NCBI GenBank assembly: GCA_914767715.1
Contig: OU612068.1
Span: 23,188,001 to 23,252,000 of the forward strand
Reading direction: 5' to 3'
Length of the DNA stretch: 64,000 nt
DNA from: Membranipora membranacea
Taxonomy: Eukaryota > Bryozoa > Gymnolaemata > Cheilostomatida > Membraniporidae
Below the pieces are notes generated by a model. The model did no database searches. It was not told the origin of the DNA and saw only the letters and a list, made by a program, of their open reading frames with translations. How positions within the stretch are numbered: position 1 is the stretch's first letter; each line of letters begins with the position of its first letter. The translations under genes and the position numbers were made by a program. Below, one piece after another: positions 1 through 13,600 of this stretch.

Positions 1-392
1 CATTTAAGTTTGTTAACACTCTTTTTGTCATAAAAACTAGGCCAAGTATGCAAGATCTGGTGAGCCACAACTTGCCAACAGTTTTACTGATAATAGAATA
101 TTAAAAACTTCATGGCCAAGATCAAAGTTTCACTGCTAATGGCTGGTTAGTTTCTAAATACTGTCATTGGTTCCATCTTTGGTTCCTGGCAGTTTGCTGC
201 ACTCCCTAGGCGGTCAAATGATGATTTTATACTTCTAGGATACATTCTATTTTCTAGGATGTATCACATTCTAAGTGTGAAGATTTAGGGCACCTTGTGA
301 CCCGATTTCTGTTATAATCTATAAAACATTACCACAAAATACACATGAGTTCTTAGACTAAAAATGACCAAAACATCACTATAGATACGTAC

Positions 393-3300
393 ATAAGAGA
401 TTTCCCACAGAGCCGACAGCATATGTGACGTTGTTGAGTATTTTAATTCCTTCAGCCATTGCTTTACTGGCTGACAAATGTTTGAAATGGTCCGGATTTG
501 GTACAGAACTGTGAGACCATGGGAATAGAATCATCTGTCCGAAGCTGAAACAAAACAGTAAAGTTTGATTACTATTTGAATATCCTACAAATTTCATCTG
601 CTAGCGGCTTGGTTCTTTTTATTGTAATATGATAATATCTAGAATTCTGAGTGAGAGTAACTGCTTAGATAGCTAGGATATTACAGTTGCAATTGTAGCC
701 AGGTCCGTAGTTTAGACAAAATGTAGGGGAAGCAAGAATCCGAGGCGGGTCCACAGCAAGGAGAGGTGCTGTAAGGTTGCCCAAAGAAATATGAGGTTTA
801 AAAATAGAAAATGGAAATCTAAAAGGATCTGATTCTCCTAGAACTATTGTCCTGGTGCCAATATGACGCAAACATTATGTTTTCATTATTCCCTTTTGAG
901 CATAGTACAGTGTAGTACAAATCTACACATAATATTATTCCGCATCCTTAGGAGTAAACTTGAGTACTATATGATTTAATGTTGATGAATTTACCTGTGG
1001 AATGAGAAGTATGAATGCCAGCTGCCGCTGTATCTCTTAATGTAATCTGAGGCAGCTTTTGTTTCCTCCTCAGAAAACTCATCTACACCATGATATATAT
1101 CAGAGCATTTATACGGACTCGCACCCATACCTGCAACATGACAAAGGTGATCCATTAAAAATTTAAAAAATGAGTATGATGACGACAAAAAACCTCCATT
1201 CCTGAATATTATCAGATTTGACTACAATAATTTGAGTTCTGTTGCCAAAAATGTTGAGGGCAAACAGATGTCATAAACAAGAAAAATACAAGAGTAGTTA
1301 TTCAATGTAGATCATACCAAACTGTCTTAAAATTCAGATGTTAGCCAATCAAAATCTTCAAAAAACTGCTCACTTGGCATAATGTTTTGCCAAGAATGAG
1401 GCCTATGAATTTTAGAGCACTTATAAGATGAGATGTTCGAATATTTGTGAATGAAGCAGGCTAAACATTCGAGCCCCATAACCGATGCATTTGAAGAGAG
1501 CTATTGCTTTTGGATTTTTGAACACTGTTTTCTATGTGATACCTACAAATATGTTTTAAACAGGTACTGCCACAGCTAATTTCTGTTTAACCCTTACCTC
1601 CTTTTATGCAAATTAATGCAATTGATAATTGTTTTTAAAACAATAATGATTTGCTAAAGCAGGATGCATACCCCAAATATATCCTATTGTTGGGCTGGAC
1701 TTGTGGTTTGGTCCATGTTTGATGGGCCCCATATATTTTGTTTTGTGAACAAATAATATACTTAATAACTGCCATACCTCGCCAGGTACCAAGAATTTAA
1801 CACAGAAACAAAAAACAATTGCTTTGTGACAGGTGACCCTTGATGCCCAGGTTACTCAGAACACCTTTTGAGATAGTGGCATAATTGCACACCTACCTAT
1901 TGCATGTGGTTCACATCAGACCACGTCATAGAATATGTTCTGCGGTATGACCCAATAGTATTTTTCCATTGTTAACAAAAATTTAAACTAAATTAGAATA
2001 GATTTATTTGAGCATACATACCTGACCAATGGAACCCCCAGTTACGATTTAAGTCCACTCCCCAACAAGCTCCATCTTGTTCCGACTGTTTTCTGTTTTT
2101 CCTCCAGAACCGGGCCTGAAAAGGGGAGAGATCAAAGAGTTAAATTTATGCAGAAACAGATATCAAATTGTAAGCACAACGATTGGAAATGTGATATGTG
2201 GTGGGTGGGAAAGACTTGAACCCTTGACATGAAGGGCGTTTTGATGACGATAACCCATGCCAAGATGAGCATGATACCTGCATTGTCAGATAGCTATCAA
2301 GCTAATTTTTTAAAGTAGCCAATCTAATTTATAGTTAATCGTCAAGGAAATTGAAAATTAATTTGGCAGAGACACGCATTGTGTTGTGTAGATCGGAATT
2401 TAATTTAAAATTGTGACATGCTTTCTACTCTACATCATAGGTATGTAGTGTGGAAAAAACGAGAATTGATCGAGAGAAGAAGATTGGTACCTACCCCGCT
2501 GACATTGTATGTGTACTCGTAGCCATCAGGATTAAGTATCGGCACAATATTAAACTCGTATTTATCCAGTACTGATACAATCCATTCATTGTTTTCAGCA
2601 TAACCAGTAACCAACTACAATAGACATAAAAACATGAGACATTGGATCGTCTTTTTTTGTTACTGAAACCAATGAACTCCCTCATTGCTGAAACATTAAT
2701 AAAATGCAATGCAGTGTGTGCAATGAATGCATGTATGAATGTTTGTTGGTCATCTTAGCAGAGGAATGACAACTCCTATATGGCTCATATCCAATAGCTG
2801 CGTTTGGATTTGACTGGATAGAAACCTGTTAAATATAACAGTGAAACAAAAGTGTTTGAAAAGAGTTCAGTGTTGAGATTTTAAATATGTGGGGGAAGGG
2901 TTGGGTACCCTGTCTGAAATCAAGTGAGATCTAAACATATTCTTATTTTCACAGTATTTTCTGTGTAGGATAAATTTTGGTTAATGATAGATTTGATTTT
3001 TTTGGGATCATGAATCCACATAGAAGAATGTGTTGGTATTATCATCATGGGTATGGCAGAGTTTAGTAAGTAATTGATTCCTCTGGTGGGTGGGTAGGTT
3101 GGAGAGATACAGAGAGATACAAAGAGAATCAGAAACAGCCTAGACACAGCTGGCTACTAATTATAACAGATGGCAGTTTCAGCGCAGTCACCAAAATTAT
3201 ACGCCATCCAATTACGAAGGGACAATTCAGGTAGTTTTGAGTGCATTTGAGACCAAGCTATCGGAACAGGGATTATGATTGGTAATGGTGTAACTTGATG

Positions 3301-6300
3301 CGTTGAACTGTCCAAGCTCCCGTTATTGGAAAGGTGAACAATTTTAAGTCACTGTGTTTGTCTAATACTTTATCCTATTGAGGTAAATATTGATCATGTA
3401 ATTTATGTTTCCGTCGTTGACTCATAAAAGTATATAAAACAATAGATCAGTTGATCATTGGCATCAACACTACATTTCACAAAATGAAAAGGATAATAAT
3501 GTTCAGTTCACTGTCCAGTCAAATGCTGTAAAAGATGAGTCAGTGAGTTCTACCGCAAATCTTTAAACCACAGTTGCTGTGCTCTTGCATCTTACTTGCT
3601 TCAAGCTAGCAATGAACAATGTTAATAAATGTTACTTTCATACATTTTTTAAACTCAAACAAGCTGCAGGTTTTGTATTGTTTTTTTTTTGCAGGGTATA
3701 TGATGAAATGGTAGCAGAGTATCCCAAGTCCCTAGCTTGACTTGGCAGGCTAGGCTACCTGATAACCATGATAACATACCTTATTAATCATGTACACTAG
3801 CACCGCTGGAGAAATCCATTCTCTTGCATGTTGAGCACCATCTATAAATACCCGTACTTTCGCTGAGCTGTTATTGTTAGCACCATGTATCTAAAACAAA
3901 ACAGCGTAACAATTATGAGTTATGGCACTCAAAGTATGTTAAATGGCAAGATTATCCGTACTTGCCAGCACGAGGTAGTTTAGAGGGTGGGGGGGGGCTA
4001 TTTTATTAAGATAGTGAGTGGTCAACAGGCAGTTCTTGCCATTGTTTCTCTTTGCTAATAAGCATTTAAACTTCAAAAGCTTTCTGATGAAAAAACTATT
4101 CTCAGTTCAAAAAGGAAGCACAAGGTGAAATGTTACCAACTATTGACTAACCCACCCCCAGGCAGTCCAAGAGTTAGGCCTATTGTCTCAATACAGCCTG
4201 GAAATTTAAACGGTAACCACCCAAAAAGAGCTGGGAGCATAAATGGGTAGTGCTAACAGAGACTGGCAGTAACAAGCTATAGATATACTTGTGACTAAGC
4301 ACTTGTTCCTCGGTATCGATGGGGTTAAACAGGCTGAAGCACCATGTTATACCCAGAGGGCAGGACATGAGGTATCATTACTAAGAGCACTAGTGATCGT
4401 TGCCTAGGTAGCTTAGGTGTGTTCTTGTAATGAGTTATAAGCGTATAGCCTCGAGGAAACATGATTTCTTTTAGAGAACCAGCATGACGTGTCTGTCTAA
4501 CAGTAGTCTGCTCTGCTGTATCGGAGGGCCTGTATCCGCAGATCATGGTAAGGTATGACGATGATTCATGGGCTAGGCATTCAGTCTGAGGCTCATTATA
4601 TGACCACCTGCTAAGAGTCGCATCTCCAGTAATTGGGAATTATGGGAGTGATGAGCGGTGTGGGAAACTGGTGGCTTAGGATTGAGTGAGTGGTTGGAAA
4701 GGAAATAGGTATGAATGAAGTGGGACATGGGTTTCCTTATACTTTTTATTGGCAACCTATATCAGTTGCTATAGGTTGCCTCAGGTTGCTATAAGTTGCT
4801 ATAGGGTGCATTAGGACTAGAAGGCAGTGTTTCTTTTAAGCCACGCTGATCACTTACCCTGACAACTCTGATCTCACGATCCTCACACGTCGTTCCTATT
4901 ACTTCTGTTTCGCAAATTTGAGGATATCTCCTAGCTAATTCGAGTAAAAATTCATATATCTGCAAAAAAAAAGGAAAGTTGCGATTCAACAAAAGTGCGC
5001 ACAAGGATATTATGGAATGGAAATTGGAAAAGTAATAAATGTGATAGGTGACCACAGGTTTGACACTTAGGCTACATTACTTGGCTGAAGGTGAGCACAA
5101 AGTCAAAGCATTTTTCTGTGGGAGGAAGTAATTGAGTCTATCAGAAACTTTTAGAGTTATTTATGCTTTTCCAATGAGACGTGACAGAAAACTGAGAAAA
5201 GGCATCGTGTAACTCTGATATATCATTTGCGTTCGGCTCTAAATTCGAACAGTTTCGATAATAGTGATCAAATGGTACATGTTAACTAGAATACAGATTG
5301 CCCTTAGTGTTTGAGGCAGCTATGCTCATCTGACATGTAAGTAGTCCAACGTGAACGATTTATCTACCATATAAACCACTGCATTAGGTGCGCTGTATAC
5401 ACTTACACTTGGATAAGTGTTATAGCTCTCCAAGTCAAAAGCTTTAAGATCTCTTTTGTGTCTCCGAGTCTTCCATCCATTTTTGATTTTAATATCTGGC
5501 ACTCTGTAAGATAAAGGAAACACATTCTCATATAAGATAATTTGTTGTGAGTAAAAGTCAAACACCATGTTATGGCTTCGCTAATGCAAGAGCTGTCGGC
5601 GGGGGGGGGGGGGGGTGGGGGGAGGGTAGGGCAAGAGCCTGGGGGGCTCAGACTAGACCTGTCCCTATATTGTCAGCAATACAGCATTAATCTAATAAAT
5701 TCTAGGATTTCCAATGAGTACTGCAAGGAACGAGTAAAGCAAAGTTAAAAATTTACATAAATGGAACATAAGGTTGGTACAAGAACATTAGCATTAACAA
5801 TTAGCGTTTTTCCTTTTTAATTTCCCAAACTTGCATTTTTTAGCATGGATAAGTTAGGTGCAATGATTTAATCAAGGAATTCAAATAGACCTCTAATAGG
5901 GCTAATAATAATAATACTGGAATTATTCTTGCGTGGCTTAAACAATCACTGCTTTCATTAAATTGCTCAATAAAAGGTGATTATGAATTAATAATTAATC
6001 CACATATCAATAATATTAGGGCATAGGTAATAAATAGACTTGACATTTGGCTGTGTTTACGATCCATGACGCCCAGTTGGCTTTCAATGGGCTTCATACC
6101 AATATCAATATTATTGGATTTGGTTTGAATAAATGTCACGGCTGTTTCCCATACTTGCACTCGGTCACAGAGTCAAATGTGAAGCAAAAAAAGTTGTCAA
6201 AAGATGAAAATATAACGCAGCCATTTCTTTTCTTTTCAAAGTTTAGCGCTTAGGCAGCGTCTCTGGTTTTTAGAGTATGAGAAATTAGCCCCTTGGTCAG

Positions 6301-8247
6301 AATGTGGAATGCTTAGGAATCTAATTCATGAATGGAATTTTGTTCTGCATCGCAGGCGGCCAAGACAGTATCCATACAGGAAATGATAATTATGGTACAC
6401 TGATGCTGATTGGTGCTGATTAAATACCTCTTCCATTGATGGATTGGATTAGACTACCTGGTACAATTTATAATCTTTGTCATAGCTCTCAAAGTGATCA
6501 AGATTAGCCTTAGGGGAAAAATGTGTGTCCTCAATTCTAAGGGTGTAAAGCTGTAACTAATCCACACTGAGGACACAAAAGTAGGGCTTAGCTAGTACAT
6601 GGTTTCATCAAAAGATTACATGTACCGTATCAAGGAATTTGATAAAAAAATATTTAATTTAAATTTAACAGCTACCAGTACTCACTTACAAGTTTACTTC
6701 AATACTTTGCTTCAGAAACAATCTATATTAGTTGCTCAATGCCAATTTTATGCCTAGAGTGGAAGAGACCCTCATAAACGTAGCCACTAAATTTACAATT
6801 TGCCATTACAAGCTTTGTGACTGTCACAAACTGTTTAAAAACATTGATGGTTAACATGAAGTTTCATATGTAATGAGAGTTCATCTTACCCAATTCCCCT
6901 CAACCTCTTAATCTCAATACTTACTTTTCAATGTTTAGCACTTTGGCGTTTGATATATCGCTGGTAATATGATGGAGTATTTGGTCTTTTGAATCTTGGT
7001 CGATATGAAAAGCTATCAAGCCCTCTTTAGTGGCATGAAAGATTCGTAACTACAAAATAGATTATATCGTATTTAGTGATTAACATTAAACAGTAAGGGC
7101 AGAGAAGTAGAACAATCATTATTAACACAACTTTAAACAAATATGTTTATGTTATGAGTAACAGTATTACTATTAATTAGAATAAACATTATGATATGGT
7201 ACGATTCCTTGATCAGTGATGCTCAAAAAGAATCCTAATATTCTAGCAGAACACCAGCCAAACTTAATCTTGTGACTCAGCGTAATTAATTGACAAATGA
7301 CATAATAATATATGTTGCAATTATATCTTTGCCTAGGATAATCCTACAGAATCAGGAACTTTGAAGACAAATTTGTCAGTTATTAAATTATTAGTATTAT
7401 CATTATCAATATAGCCTTCTGACAGACAAAAACTGTGTGGGGAAAAATTGAAATGCATTATCACCTTGCTGTCGAATTTTTCTTTCAGTGTTGTTATATC
7501 ATCATGGATGCTGTCCAAGTTTGTTAGCTGGGCGGCGATGGCGTATGTGGAATCAGAATCAAGGTCACTACAGAAAAATTTAAAAAATGAGGTGTTAGTT
7601 ATTTACTAGATATTATAATTATATTGATGTTGACATCATTGAAATGTGCTAACATGTGAATTTGATTCTCACTTGTTTGCATTAAGATGCCTCACAATAG
7701 AAGTTTTGATAATAAGCCTTTCAAACTCAATTATTTTAAAGAAATTGACTAAATCTAAACACAGCGGTTGAGACATGTCATTGCTCCTTGAATCAAATGA
7801 TCTTTGTGTGAGAAATTCGAATTTGTTCACAGCCATTCCAGCAATTTAGAGTGTTACTATAGACATTGATCGAATTACAGTTAAAGATGAGCGCTTGAAA
7901 GAACCTAAAGGAGTGCACAGAGCAGAGCTGGACACATGCTGAGGCACTCAGCAGCCTTAAAAATGTCAGTGAGTACGTAGAAAAAAGCTGATGAGCAGCT
8001 GTGAGGATTCTAAAAAGTGTGTTAAGAGTGAACAGCGTGTTACGGCAGCATATGTGTGCTGCCGTATAATGCTCATAAAGCCCTTAAAAGCTTTGTGTCT
8101 AATTAAGGCAGCGAAGTTGTTCTAAAGTACAGGTAGGAAACAATATTCATAATGCAATTCTGAAACTCACCTCTTGGGTAGGATTGAAGATACAGTCAAA
8201 GCTGGCAGCATCAAAATGATGACTGCATTCAATAATCCCATGATCAT
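393..8247 (-). CDS. Secreted M14A metallocarboxypeptidase (pancreatic carboxypeptidase A/B type), 3' end off window
   Basis: This is a zinc exopeptidase precursor that removes C-terminal residues. The ten visible exons, in coding order, are 8171-8247, 7465-7567, 6925-7049, 5407-5503, 4858-4959, 3780-3890, 2495-2614, 2022-2115, 995-1130 and 393-544. They join in frame through GT-AG introns into 372 codons. The start [14 protein letters not shown] gives a signal peptide. Residues of about 23-119 form the inhibitory propeptide, ending in the basic activation site RRHKR before the mature start [13 protein letters not shown]. Zinc ligands are H189 and E192 (in HAREW) and H321 (in FSFHS). The substrate-carboxylate residues lie in GVDLNRNW, and an FWRKNR segment holds the conserved arginine. 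Cys262 and Cys285 have the spacing of the conserved family disulfide. The last roughly 70 residues, with the catalytic glutamate and the specificity-pocket residue, lie beyond position 1, so A-type versus B-type preference cannot be decided. Introns, including the 1.4-kb intron 5504-6924, show nothing else coding. Confidence 0.93.
5601..5626. repeat. Poly-G tract in a carboxypeptidase intron
   Basis: A run of 15 G is followed by shorter G runs. It lies in the intron between the third and fourth carboxypeptidase exons and on the coding strand is a C-rich tract. Similar shorter G runs occur near 26227 and 38300. It could form a quadruplex, but it is most simply a slippage-prone homopolymer. Confidence 0.8.
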
Positions 8248-10678
8248 CAATCCTTGTATTACATAAGCAACAGAGGACGAATAATGGATCCTCAGAGAAT
8301 TAACAACTTTCTATCTGTCAACCATTCTTACTGATCAGCGTGCCAGAAATTTCTCAACAGTTCAAAATAAAACAGGACTGGATGTACTGCTAGAGTCTGT
8401 CTGTTATTTTCCACTGTTGCGCCACAGCAAGTACTAATAAATCAGTCTGTTAGCTCCACAATATATACCCCCTTCCTGCGACTAACTGATTATGTAAGTT
8501 AGTGATATTTGCCGTATCCTGCACTGCACCGACCCTCCCAGCTGGTCTACCGCTATGATGATTGATGATATTGTCACTCCCTTTATTTATGAGTAATATT
8601 TATAAACATAAAAATGATAAGGTGAAGCAGATTTATTTATTGTAACCTAAAGTACAAACAGAACTGGACCTATAACCCGATAGGATCTGGATCTATAGGG
8701 AGATAAATGAACACCAGGCCAGGTTACTCATGCTTTGAGTATAGCCTCGCTTACACCTGATAGGTCAGATGTTGGACAATAGGCTCCGCCTCCAATAAAA
8801 TGCATGATTGACCCTAACTTCTTAATTGACCCCTGGGTAATAAATTAGACAGCACACTTTTTCCATTGATAAGCAGGATAATGCAATTTGTAATGAATTG
8901 ATTTGGTCAGTGAAACTGCTAATCACTGTTAAAATGTTGTTTCACGCTGCTAATGCTGACATACTTTTATAGTGTACTCGAAGAATCAATAACGGAAAGC
9001 ATCTAAAATCTAGTTGTTCAAATATTGGGTAGACGAAACTCAAACAAGCCGCACTCAAGCTGGGTAAATTAAACACCATGGTGATAAGGTTTCTTAGGTG
9101 TTCAACACCTGAAGCCGTTACGTAACGGTGGCAAAACTAAGATTAAATTATAGGCTTACCCACCTACCCGCCTATTTTAGACCATTAGATATCATCCGTT
9201 AGGTTTTTTTTAAACTGAAAGGGAGTCGCCAGATATGTGGGACATGAATTGTCATCACCCCTCCACAGAAAATAAATCGATTATCTCTGCCAAAAGCATG
9301 AGTAGGCATGAAAACTTTTAAAACTTCAATGGGCAAGGGTATATTCGTTGCCAATTTCTGAGATTGGATCACCTTTACCAGGGTATACAACCGATGTCCG
9401 CCCACCCTCTGAAAGCCCCAGTTACATCAAAACCAGAAATGAATAGAATAATCGGATCATTCTCTCAACTAGTACGTCAAGACAACCTCTACATAATTTG
9501 TGTAGAAATTCATTCGGAAAGTCCCCACCCGAATCAGAGATCATAGGTGTGATGGTTAAATAAATATATAACCTGTCGGTCAGGCCACGGAAGAATAAAC
9601 CAGCAAGACACACACCAATAGCCAAGTGAGCAGTTAAGCTGATGTGATATTTTGAATGGACACTGGATATAGAAATGAAATAAATTCATTTAAATAATTG
9701 CAACGTATTGTTTATTCCATGTACATATTGTATATAGCCAAGCAAAAATAATTTAATATGCTAAACATAAAAGTAATACATACTTTTAAAAAAACAGGAA
9801 ACTGTGGTCGGATTAACAATAAAATAAATGCAGTCCAGTCTGCATTTTTCACAAAATGTTATTATATTCCTGACAGTAAATGGAGTTTGTAGAATTAGCT
9901 TTGTATATCATAGTTCACCGACATATATATAGTGGACAAGGAATAGATTAAGCGGTTAGACCCGATAGATACCCTATATTACAAGTTGGAAATGGCAATG
10001 AAAGTTAACACGATAATTGAACCTGACACTAGTCATTATTAAGCTAGAGTTCATTAAATAAATTACTTACCCTACAATAAACCAGTAGGGGTTTCCATGT
10101 TTCAATAGATAATTACCAGAATCAAATTTATATTGGGCAAGGGAAAGTTTCAGGCAAGACATATAATTCCAATAGATAATATCTGTAGGGACCGTTACTT
10201 CAAACTAATGGAAACATCGCAGTCATGATCAGCAATCTCCCCCTAACATGTTTAACACTAAAATCAAAGTTCCGATGAGTTAGTGAAAGGGCCTTGAGCA
10301 ACTAACTCCAACACAAAATAAGTTAATTATCCACTGTATATAAACAAGATCTGATGACAAAGTCGAAGACAAGATTGCAAAAATAGATATCTCGTATATA
10401 AGGCTTGGCCTGAAAACGACTAGATGTCCATAAAAATATGAGTAACTATGAGGATGAAGAAATGGATATTATATAATAGAGAGACAGGATGGAAGGATTA
10501 AAATATCTTAGCATTGCTAAATCCCATTTTCATAGCTTCCTGTACAGATAGAAATAAAAAAAAAGTTTTTGATCAGACCTGGTTCAGTTCAGACATGGTG
10601 ACCTATTAGTTTGTCTGACTCTATGAGGCCAAGCACATACTGGAAATACCGACAATGCTTGTCAGGTGCTCTTTAACA
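8248..10678. other. Intergenic region between carboxypeptidase start and nostrin-like stop
   Basis: About 2.4 kb with no exon that I can support. It holds the 5' flank of the carboxypeptidase gene and the 3' flank of the nostrin-like gene. A minus-strand AATAAA at 9711-9716 could serve as poly(A) signal for the latter, although it is nearly 1 kb past the stop. A 14-base perfect palindrome, CCGTTACGTAACGG, lies near 9114. Short ORFs here have no recognisable motif. Confidence 0.6.
8461..8467 (-). promoter_or_regulatory. Possible TATA box of the carboxypeptidase gene
   Basis: On the minus strand the sequence reads TATATAT about 215 bases upstream of the start codon. It would place transcription start near 8430 and leave a 5' leader of about 180 bases. 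This is only a motif match in AT-rich DNA and the leader is rather long, so it is weakly supported. Confidence 0.25.
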
Positions 10679-13600
10679 TCATCGGATCTCTTCGACATAA
10701 GACGCAGGTATCACTCCTGTATTCCCTCGGATCTCAGCCTTCCACCATCCGTCCTCATGTTGCTCTGTGATATTCACCTCATCGCCTGAAATAACAACAA
10801 TCAGCACATGTCAACTAACAAGTCTGGGGCTGTAAGAACAAGATTATCCAAGATTACCCAATTAAGTTAATCTCGGGCTTGGTAAGAAGATGGGTTTTCG
10901 ACATTATTAGGTCAACCCTTGCTGGATTAAAGTCTGAAATAGCCAGTTAACCCCAATATTCCCATGGTAATCCTTAATGTCCAACCAGAGACACAAAAGG
11001 GGCAATTTGGATGTAGGATTGCTACATATTGCACCATCTGGACAGCGGCTCACTTGAGGCATGAAGACCAAGGTACTCTGTAATACCCCCCTTACCATCA
11101 TAACCACATGATATAATCCATTCTAATGTAATTTACGTTAACAAGGACATATATTACCTGACAAGGTGATATAACGTTAAGTCGTTAACACATGTTCAAA
11201 GTCTTAAAGGCGCTGCTACATGGGTATCGCCCTATGTGCACCAAACTAATAAGAGGCCTGATGCACCATTCCAAAAGATCCTTGAATATAATTCAAAGCT
11301 CAAGATGACTATGGTTTATCTCATGGATACGGTTATTGTGCTCCACTGTCTTCTCTAAAGACAGCAATTAAGCTAGAAAGGTCTGAAGATGAACTACATT
11401 TATTTGACCTGCAGTTCACATACTGTTATCATCAGTACAAGAGTTGGGCACCACCCACAGTGACAATGAATAAATAAGTTCCCGTTATTGATGAGAGCCA
11501 TGACTATGCAAATTTTAACATTATACTGTAATATTCTTTGTAACTATACATAAGCAGTGACTCAACTACATAATTACAATTCTGATCACACCAAGCACCT
11601 GTAGAGTTCTCCCTCCCTTCATCACTACTCAAAGAGAACACAACTCCCTAAATAAAACCCCTCGCTAGATAAAACCAGTTTGGGAAAAAATGCCCTGATA
11701 AAACAGGGACATCACACAGCTTAAACAAAGTCAATTCAATATATTACACAGCGTTTGTGAATAAGAGTTGAGACCCTTACCCTCTTTGACAGTGAGCTCA
11801 GTACTCATGCTACTGTTGAAGTCATATAGAACTCGGCACTTGCAGATGATAGCAGCAGAAGAGCCTTGCTGGTCTATTGAAATATTTGAGGGATATTCAT
11901 AATTATCCTCAAACTCCTCATCATTGTCCACATCGGAGTAATCATCATCATGGCTAATGGCCTCATAAGGAGCTGAAAAATGACAAAAATAAAAACATGA
12001 AAATCTGCTAACACATTCATTGTATTCAAGAGTACGGGAAAGCACTAGGAGTCACCAACATATTGAACTGCTTGAACCGTCCAATATCCGCTATTATCAA
12101 GTGTAATCTTGTTAGGATCGGTCAGAGTGGTGGTATCGCATGTCAGCTGAGCCTGTGTTAGCTTAATACCATAGAAGGCTGGTTTGACAGCTAATGTTGA
12201 AGCATTCTATCTGTTGCCAATATATTGGAATTGCGACCAATCGATCAATCAATCCGGAGATATGGGGTCAAGTGAGTTTGAGTTTCAATAGTCCTGCTGA
12301 TAAAGATTTGACCCATACTCCCAAGCTCCTCATAGTGGCCGGCAAGGTCGGGTCAATAAAATTTTCCTTCACCAGAACAGAAACTAATCCCTGCTGGATA
12401 GACCCAGGGAGCTACAGCGTGACTTTGCTTGTACTAATAGGAGTTAAAGATAGGATCAGGTAGCTCTCAATCCTGTCATTTAATAAATAACTTACTGCCA
12501 TCAGTAGCCGAGTCATGACTGCCGTCAGCGCGACCCCGTGCCGTAAAGTCAGCATCATTGAAGCCTTCACATATCAGGTGGTTGGGTACTCGTAAATAAG
12601 TGCACGGTAGCCCCTGTAAAAAATTTAATATTGACATTATAAATCTCATAGGAGCAACTATTTTTATGCGCAAGTTAATGCCATAGGGAAAAAAGAGTGA
12701 AACATAGTTTGTCACTGAATTTGACTTGGCTTAGTTTTGCTATCAAATGTACGACTTGAGCAAAAGTGATCATAACTACCACAATTCAGAACCAAAACAT
12801 CTTCTAGACCAAATATCACATTGCACTAAACTGTAGTAGAGGCAATTAAGAGGGCGGAGAAGACATATCAATCAATTTGACTACTTTAAAACTTATCCAT
12901 ATGAAATCTGATATAATTTCTTGTAAACATATTAAGTTCAAATACAATCAAAATGACATGATTGTTGGTTGCAAAGGTATGCATGGCGACAACAAAGCCA
13001 TCGAAATCGTTAAGCCATGGAGTCACTCCAACAATCAGCAGCACAGAGGGCAAAACCATTGTTACACATAGCGGCGTGACAGGGGTTTCATGTTGCTATT
13101 TTTGTTTCTACTTCGGAAAATCATATTGAATCGAAGTTCATTTTCATTATTATTCCACGAGTAACTTGACGGTTGTGCACCTAGTATGCCAGAGGTCGCA
13201 CCATCCCTGTTACCTTGGAGGGCTCAGCAATCGGTGGAATGCCTCATTACTAGCAGTGCAACCAGGGAGTTATATTATTGTTATCATTAAATTCAAAATA
13301 AGTATTTAGCATGCCTGAGGTTGAAGATTGAGTCATTGCATATTAACTTACAGATTTATCCTGAGAATCTTCTAGATATTGAGCAAACTTATAATTCGAT
13401 TCTTCACCCTGTCCGTTGAGATTATTGAGAGCTTTGGAAAGTTTGAAATGACTAGCATCAAGGAAGTTCAACATCGCATGCACCTGAAAAAAAGAAAGAA
13501 TCCATAGTAATCTTGAGTAGCTTGGTAGCTAGTTCCTCCATCTGTGTCATCTGTGTCGCTGGTAGTTTTATTTCATTATTAGTCAAACTCATCATTTACT

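Noticed and set aside
8041-8066. Perfect 10-base stem TACGGCAGCA/TGCTGCCGTA with a 6-base loop in a carboxypeptidase intron
   Set aside because: No flanking direct repeat and no second copy found; left as a chance hairpin.
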